64,000 nucleotides of DNA from UMGS1484 sp045593325 (lineage in GTDB: Bacteria; Bacillota; Clostridia; Oscillospirales; Acutalibacteraceae), in NCBI GenBank assembly GCA_045593325.1, contig JAZNWL010000049.1, positions 1-64,000 on the forward strand, read 5' to 3'. Of the stretch, positions 60,059-64,000 are shown piece by piece. A program made the translations under genes and the position numbers. Under the pieces are notes generated by a model, which saw only the letters and a program-made list of their open reading frames with translations, was not told the DNA's origin and ran no database searches. Within the stretch, counting starts at the first letter, position 1. Each line of letters starts with the position of its first letter.

Positions 60059-61076
60059 ATACTAAGTTTTGACGAACTAATGTCGCTCTAATCACGTCTC
60101 TTTTTTCGGTACTGTCTGCTTCGGGATGTTCCAAAAGCAGAGTAGCAGGGTGCATGGTGGCGTTCAGGGTGTTGATTCGTTCCATGGGCAGGGTATCTAT
60201 CAAATTCATGGAGATTCCTAACCGCAGATGGGACAAAGAAGAGGTAAATTCGCCCATGGGTAAAATACGGGAATTTTGCAACAATCCCAAAGCCCGATAG
60301 GCGGCATCCTCGGTTTCCAACGGGGGCAGTTCTTTTCGGGCTTCCTGTTCCCGCCCGATGATTTGCAGAGTCACCGCTTTGAGATTTTCCAGGGCGGAAG
60401 ATTCCGCCAGCCCCATGGAGATCTGGTTGGATAGTTGATACAAACTTCCGGTCACGGTGCTTCCTTGCCCGAAGGTACCTTGTAAACTTAGTCCGATCTT
60501 ACCCACCGCTGTAGACAGGGTGTGAATTTCTCCCGTGGCTTCCAGAGCGGGTAAATGCAACAGCACCGAGGCTTTCATTCCGGTTCCCAAATCGGTGGGG
60601 CATCCGGTCAAATATCCCCACTGCTTATCAAAAGCGTATGCAAAACCTTCGTTAATCATGTCATCCATCTGGTTGGCGATCCGATAGGCGTTTTCCAGTT
60701 CCAGCCCCGATTGCATCACCTGTAACCGAATGTGGTCCCGATGACACAGGAGCAAACAAACCGACTCGTCTTCAGACAAAAGCAAGGGGCGGTCTTTTCT
60801 GCTTTCGGCAAATTCCCTTGGAATTAAATGCCGTTCTGCCATGGCGCGTTTTGCTCCTGCTGACAGGGTTTCGGGTGAGAAGTAACCCAGGGTGCGGGTC
60901 AGGGGAGAGGGGGCGGCAAGAAGATGATCTTTGATTTGATCACAAAGTTCTTTTTGCTTTTCCTCTGAAAGGCGTTGAGGGAAGGGGTACCCTTTGATGT
61001 TCCGCGCCAGGCGGATCCGGGTGCTCAGCACAATGTCCCCCTGGGTGCCTGTGCGTTCATACCATTTAGTTCCCAT
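60057..61076 (-). CDS. mcsB: Protein arginine kinase McsB
   Basis: A 339-residue phosphagen-kinase-like enzyme that phosphorylates arginine residues of damaged proteins and of CtsR, marking them for ClpCP. Family marks: STRIRLARNIKGYPFPQRL at the N-terminus, and GYLTGCPTDLGTGMKASVLL with the reactive Cys. The ATG at 61076 has TGGAGGGG upstream and starts inside the mcsA end (11-base overlap); longer in-frame readings are shadows of mcsA. Confidence 0.96.
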   Translation of the reverse strand: MGTKWYERTGTQGDIVLSTRIRLARNIKGYPFPQRLSEEKQKELCDQIKDHLLAAPSPLTRTLGYFSPETLSAGAKRAMAERHLIPREFAESRKDRPLLLSEDESVCLLLCHRDHIRLQVMQSGLELENAYRIANQMDDMINEGFAYAFDKQWGYLTGCPTDLGTGMKASVLLHLPALEATGEIHTLSTAVGKIGLSLQGTFGQGSTVTGSLYQLSNQISMGLAESSALENLKAVTLQIIGREQEARKELPPLETEDAAYRALGLLQNSRILPMGEFTSSLSHLRLGISMNLIDTLPMERINTLNATMHPATLLLEHPEADSTEKRDVIRATLVRQNLV

Positions 61077-61566
61077 GGCTTTGCCCCTCCATTTCCTTGA
61101 TTTGGTCCCGCAGGACTGCCGCTTGTTCAAATTCCTGGTTTTCAATGGCTTGTTGCAACTGTTCTTTTAACTTGGAAAGGGTGTCGTCCTGCTTGTGGGC
61201 AGGTTCATCAGGATGCTCAAAGGGTGTTTTCCCCAGATGCCCTGCTTTTCCGTGGAGTTTTTCAATGGTGGGGGTCAACCGTGCCCGAAAGTTTTGGTAG
61301 CAGTCTTCACAGCCCACTTCACCGCTACGGGCGATTTCTTCAAAACTAATGCCGCAGAAGGGACACCGAATGGCATCCTCGGCGGTTTTGTCAGCCAGTT
61401 CTCCCGAGAACAGGGAACCTAACAGCCCTCCTGTGAAAAAGGAAAGTTGGTTATATCCCATTTCCTTGGCACAGTGGCTGCATAAAATCCATTCTTCCTG
61501 CACCCCGTTCACCGATTTACGGATATGGGTGGTGGCAGGATTCTTTTTACATTTTTCACAAAGCAT
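61066..61566 (-). CDS. mcsA: McsA, activator of McsB
   Basis: A 166-residue zinc protein. Four Cys pairs are seen: CEKC, CSHC, CPFC and CEDC, giving two zinc sites, and the C-terminal 40 residues hold a UVR motif (LKEQLQQAIENQEFEQAAVL then RDQIKEME). McsA activates McsB and takes part in stress sensing. The ATG at 61566 has AAAGGAGGAAG upstream; the first Cys pair begins at residue 3, as in known McsA. Confidence 0.96.
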   Translation of the reverse strand: MLCEKCKKNPATTHIRKSVNGVQEEWILCSHCAKEMGYNQLSFFTGGLLGSLFSGELADKTAEDAIRCPFCGISFEEIARSGEVGCEDCYQNFRARLTPTIEKLHGKAGHLGKTPFEHPDEPAHKQDDTLSKLKEQLQQAIENQEFEQAAVLRDQIKEMEGQSHGN

Positions 61567-61580
61567 GGTTTCTTCCTCCT

Positions 61581-62030
61581 TTACAGAGTATGCAGTAACA
61601 TTTGTTTTAACAAATTGGCCCGTAAATAATCCCGAACCGTGATGGGTATTCCGCTGTAAATACGGTCCACCATGGCGGATGCCATGACGTCGGCAGTCTG
61701 GGCAGACAATACCCCTTGTTCTTTCAGGTTTCCGATGATGGCGCGGGCAGTGGGGTAGTCCATGGTGTCCCCAATGGAGTTCACCAGATGCATCACCGCT
61801 GAACCCGGGTCGATCTGCACACGGGTAATGCGGATATACCCGCCGCCTCCCCGTCGGCTTTCCACAATGTAGCCGTGTTCCGGGGTGAAACGGGAGGTGA
61901 GAACGTAGTTGATCTGACTGGGCACGCACCCTAAGGTTTCCGCCAATTCGTTACGGCGAATTTCCGCTGTTCCGTTCTGACTGTTGAGTATTTCTAAAAT
62001 CCGCCCTGCTACTAAATCGCTCATGCGCAT
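61581..62030 (-). CDS. ctsR: Transcriptional repressor CtsR
   Basis: A 149-residue dimeric repressor of class III heat-shock genes. The winged helix (about 1-70) carries the ERRNELAETLGCVPSQINYV-type recognition helix and the wing SRRGGGGYIRI, whose glycine-rich loop is the heat sensor in Geobacillus CtsR. The C-terminal domain is the part read by McsB. AAGGAAGG precedes the ATG at 62030; ATG 62024 is a second choice. First gene of the operon, under its own tandem operators. Confidence 0.97.
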   Translation of the reverse strand: MRMSDLVAGRILEILNSQNGTAEIRRNELAETLGCVPSQINYVLTSRFTPEHGYIVESRRGGGGYIRITRVQIDPGSAVMHLVNSIGDTMDYPTARAIIGNLKEQGVLSAQTADVMASAMVDRIYSGIPITVRDYLRANLLKQMLLHTL

Positions 62031-62068
62031 GGAGAATTCATCCTTCCTTTTTTCTTCTTACAACTGCA

Positions 62069-62096
62069 TCATACCACAAAGATCAAATAAAGTCAA
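62069..62096 (-). promoter_or_regulatory. Promoter of the ctsR-mcsA-mcsB-clpC operon
   Basis: On the minus strand TTGACT (62096-62091), a 16-base spacer and TATGAT (62074-62069) with TGG before it. The -35 element lies within the CtsR boxes. Confidence 0.85.
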
Positions 62097-62113
62097 GGTC
62101 AAATAAAGTCAAA
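62081..62113. promoter_or_regulatory. Two tandem CtsR operator boxes
   Basis: GGTCAAATAAAGTCAAA (62097-62113) matches the known CtsR heptad repeat RGTCAAA-NAN-RGTCAAA fully. GATCAAATAAAGTCAAG (62081-62097) matches with one change per heptad and shares one base with it. The position over the -35 region of ctsR predicts autorepression. Confidence 0.92.
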
Positions 62114-62150
62114 ATTTTAAAATATTTTCAAAAAATTTACAACTGGATTG

Positions 62151-62179
62151 TTGTGTACCTGTTTGAAGTATGGTATAAT
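62151..62179 (+). promoter_or_regulatory. Promoter of ruvC-ruvA-ruvB
   Basis: TTGTGT (62151-62156), a 17-base spacer and TATAAT (62174-62179) with a TGG extension, 32 bases before the ruvC start. It is divergent from the ctsR promoter. Confidence 0.85.
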
Positions 62180-62210
62180 ACATTGAATACTTATATAAGA
62201 GTGGGGTACT

Positions 62211-62699
62211 ATGCGCATTTTGGGAATTGACCCCGGCTACGCCATTGTAGGCTGGGGAGTAATTGAATATGCGGGAAATCATTTTCGCACCTTGGATTAC
62301 GGTGCGGTAACCACTGCCGCAGGGGGCGAATTTATCGCCCGTCTGCAAACTATATATGAAGACGTTTGCCGACTGTTAGACGCTGCCAAGCCGGATGCCA
62401 TGGCCATTGAAAAATTGTTTTTCAATACCAATACCACCACTGCCATTATGGTGGCGGAGGCAAGGGGTTGCATTTTGCTGGCGGCACAGCAACGGGGGGT
62501 TCCTGTTTACGAGTATACGCCCTTGCAGGTGAAACAGGCCGTCACAGGCTACGGCAGGGCAGAGAAAAAGCAGATTCAGGAAATGACCCGAATGTTATTG
62601 CATCTGGAAAAGATCCCCAAGCCTGACGATACGGCGGATGCCTTGGCCATTGCGGTTTGTCACGCCCACAGCGCAGGGTCGTTATTACACAGAAGATAA
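62211..62699 (+). CDS. ruvC: Holliday junction endonuclease RuvC
   Basis: A 162-residue resolvase. The catalytic acids are visible: Asp in LGIDPGYAIVGWGVIE, Glu in MAIEKLFFNT, and the late pair in PKPDDTADALAIAVCH, with the basic VTGYGRAEKKQ before it. It cuts four-way DNA junctions in the RuvABC complex. GTGGGG precedes the ATG. Confidence 0.97.
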   Translation: MRILGIDPGYAIVGWGVIEYAGNHFRTLDYGAVTTAAGGEFIARLQTIYEDVCRLLDAAKPDAMAIEKLFFNTNTTTAIMVAEARGCILLAAQQRGVPVYEYTPLQVKQAVTGYGRAEKKQIQEMTRMLLHLEKIPKPDDTADALAIAVCHAHSAGSLLHRR

Positions 62700-62708
62700 G
62701 GTGTTTTT

Positions 62709-63314
62709 ATGTTTTATTCATTACAGGGCATTATAAAAGTAGCCCGTCCCGGTTTGGCGGTTGTGGACTGTCATGGGGTGGGGTATAAATGTTTTATTTC
62801 GGACACCACGTTGTCCTCTTTGCCTGCCATTGGGGGAGAAGGCTTTTTGTTCACCTACCTGGCAGTGCGGGAAGACGCTATGGATCTATACGGATTTGCC
62901 ACCGAAGAAGAACTGGACTTTTTCAAACTGTTGATCTCGGTTTCGGGCATCGGTCCCAAAGCCGCCATGGCAATTTTATCTCAATTTGCCCCCAACCAGT
63001 TGGCAGTGTGCATTGCCGCGGGGGATGCCAAAGCCATCACCAAAGCCCAAGGGGTGGGTGCTAAAACCGCCCAGCGGTTAGTGCTGGAACTGAAAGACAA
63101 AATGGGTGGCTTGGACTTAACCGCCGCCGCAACCCCCGAAGTGCAGGCAGTAAGTGCCGCTTCCGCCAATACCAATGCAGCAGACGCCGTGGAAGCGTTG
63201 GTTGCTTTTGGCTATTCTCGTTCGGAAGCCTCCCTGGCGGTTGGGCGGTTGGATTCATCCCTTTCGGCGGAAGATCTGATTCGGGAAGGTCTGAAAGCCT
63301 TGGCGAAATTTTAA
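62709..63314 (+). CDS. ruvA: Holliday junction helicase subunit RuvA
   Basis: A 201-residue junction-binding protein. The OB fold (about 1-63) shows GVGYKCFIS; two helix-hairpin-helix motifs follow (LISVSGIGPKAAMAILSQF and AITKAQGVGAKTAQRLVLEL); the C-terminal domain binds RuvB (AVEALVAFGYSRSEASLAV). The site AAGGTG overlaps the ruvC stop. Confidence 0.97.
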   Translation: MFYSLQGIIKVARPGLAVVDCHGVGYKCFISDTTLSSLPAIGGEGFLFTYLAVREDAMDLYGFATEEELDFFKLLISVSGIGPKAAMAILSQFAPNQLAVCIAAGDAKAITKAQGVGAKTAQRLVLELKDKMGGLDLTAAATPEVQAVSAASANTNAADAVEALVAFGYSRSEASLAVGRLDSSLSAEDLIREGLKALAKF

Positions 63315-63327
63315 GGAGGGATAAGGG

Positions 63328-64000
63328 TTGTTTTTTGAAGAACATGATTTTGAAAATCGCATTGTAGCCCCTGAATACACCTCGGTGGACAGTGACCTGG
63401 AAACCTCTTTGCGGCCTCATTCCTTACAGGAATATATCGGTCAGGAAAAAGCAAAGGAAAACCTTTCCATTTACATTGAAGCGGCAAAAAGTCGTGGGGA
63501 GTCTTTGGACCACGTGTTGTTACACGGGCCTCCGGGATTGGGGAAAACCACCCTGTCCAATATCATTGCCAATGAAATGGGGGTCAACATTCGGGTAACC
63601 TCCGGCCCTGCCATTGAAAAGCAGGGGGATCTGGCGGCTATCCTCACCAACCTCAGCGAGGGGGACGTGTTGTTTATTGACGAAATTCACCGTCTTTCCC
63701 GCAGTGTGGAAGAAATTCTGTATCCCGCCATGGAAGATTTTTCGGTGGATATTATGATTGGGAAAGGGCCTTCCGCCCGTTCCATTCGGTTGGATCTTCC
63801 CCATTTTACTTTGATTGGGGCAACCACCCGTTCGGGGCAGTTGACCGCACCTTTGCGGGACCGCTTTGGGGTCATCTTACGGTTGGAACTGTATACCCCT
63901 GAAGAACTTGCTAAAATTATTACCCGCTCGGCGGGGATCTTGAATATCGGCATTGACGGGGAAGGGGCATTGGAAATTGCCTCCCGTTCCCGAGGAACTC
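63328..64000 (+). CDS. ruvB: Holliday junction helicase subunit RuvB (5' part, TTG start)
   Basis: The frame is open to the right edge: 224 codons of a protein normally about 330-350 residues. It starts at TTG 63328, with AAGGAGGG seven bases upstream, giving the N-terminus MFFEEHDFENRIVAPEY. AAA motifs: Walker A LLHGPPGLGKTTLSN, Walker B VLFIDEIHRLSRSVEE, sensor 1 ATTRSGQL, and LRDRFGVILRLELYT. It drives branch migration. ATG is absent near the start, so start-codon searches limited to ATG will miss the gene's true beginning. Confidence 0.95.
   Translation, partial: MFFEEHDFENRIVAPEYTSVDSDLETSLRPHSLQEYIGQEKAKENLSIYIEAAKSRGESLDHVLLHGPPGLGKTTLSNIIANEMGVNIRVTSGPAIEKQGDLAAILTNLSEGDVLFIDEIHRLSRSVEEILYPAMEDFSVDIMIGKGPSARSIRLDLPHFTLIGATTRSGQLTAPLRDRFGVILRLELYTPEELAKIITRSAGILNIGIDGEGALEIASRSRGT

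Noticed and set aside
61567..61929. Long N-terminal extension of mcsA
   Set aside because: It overlaps ctsR in another frame; the ATG at 61566 has a strong ribosome site and gives the known N-terminus.
1..64000. tRNA, rRNA, riboswitch and prophage genes
   Set aside because: Reading the intergenic stretches I saw no cloverleaf, ribosomal RNA segment, recognisable riboswitch core, integrase or phage structural gene.

Overview
The window reads as a chromosomal segment of a Gram-positive, low-to-mid GC anaerobe of the class Clostridia (Bacillota), probably a gut member of the Oscillospirales-type lineages. The reasons are the ctsR-mcsA-mcsB-clpC stress operon with CtsR boxes, AddAB instead of RecBCD, the paired GlgC/GlgD of Clostridia, Firmicutes-style promoters (many with a TGn extended -10), strong GGAGG ribosome sites, frequent GTG/TTG starts, and a set of secreted dockerin/cohesin proteins. 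Assignment below class level is inference. No rRNA, tRNA, CRISPR array, prophage or transposase gene was seen.

Layout. 1-2.0 kb: end of secD and all of secF (protein export). 2.1-6.5 kb: a cytidylate-kinase-like protein, an NhaC-type antiporter, and an Lrp/AsnC regulator overlapping a class I aminotransferase. 6.5-8.6 kb: two small secreted dockerin proteins around a 295-bp segment bounded by inverted repeats. 8.7-11.75 kb: a leftward VTC (polyphosphate polymerase-like) - DUF4956 - Cthe_2159-like beta-helix lipoprotein operon. 11.9-17.8 kb: two class B penicillin-binding proteins, an XRE regulator, a YigZ protein, ribosomal protein L31, and an FtsW/RodA-type protein fused to an FHA domain. 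17.9-24.9 kb: addA, addB and a 46-residue membrane peptide. 25-33.4 kb: a glycogen cluster glgC-glgD-glgA, then glgP and an intracellular GH13 enzyme. 33.4-33.84 kb: a non-coding mobile-element-like palindrome and a ladder of six small hairpins. 33.8-36.9 kb: histidine phosphatase, XRE regulator, M18 aminopeptidase and ZapA.

37.2-51.2 kb is the most distinctive block. A 983-residue solute-binding protein with two extra N-terminal modules, two ABC permeases, an NHL/TPR/Yip1 membrane protein, a large DUF5696 lipoprotein and a second permease pair form one operon. It is followed, behind its own promoter, by a second solute-binding lipoprotein with an 18-asparagine linker. No ABC ATPase is encoded, so a shared MsmX-like ATPase elsewhere is inferred. 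51.2-57.4 kb continues with four secreted proteins: two paralogous carbohydrate-binding-like dockerin proteins, a cohesin-dockerin adaptor, and a C39-like peptidase with four helical repeats and a different dockerin type. Together these suggest a small cell-surface assembly and glycan-capture system coupled to sugar import, with glycogen storage genes nearby. The coupling is inference from gene order.

57.5-62.1 kb: clpC, mcsB, mcsA, ctsR (leftward), with tandem CtsR boxes at the ctsR promoter. 62.2-64 kb: ruvC, ruvA and the beginning of ruvB, which starts at a TTG codon and runs off the window.
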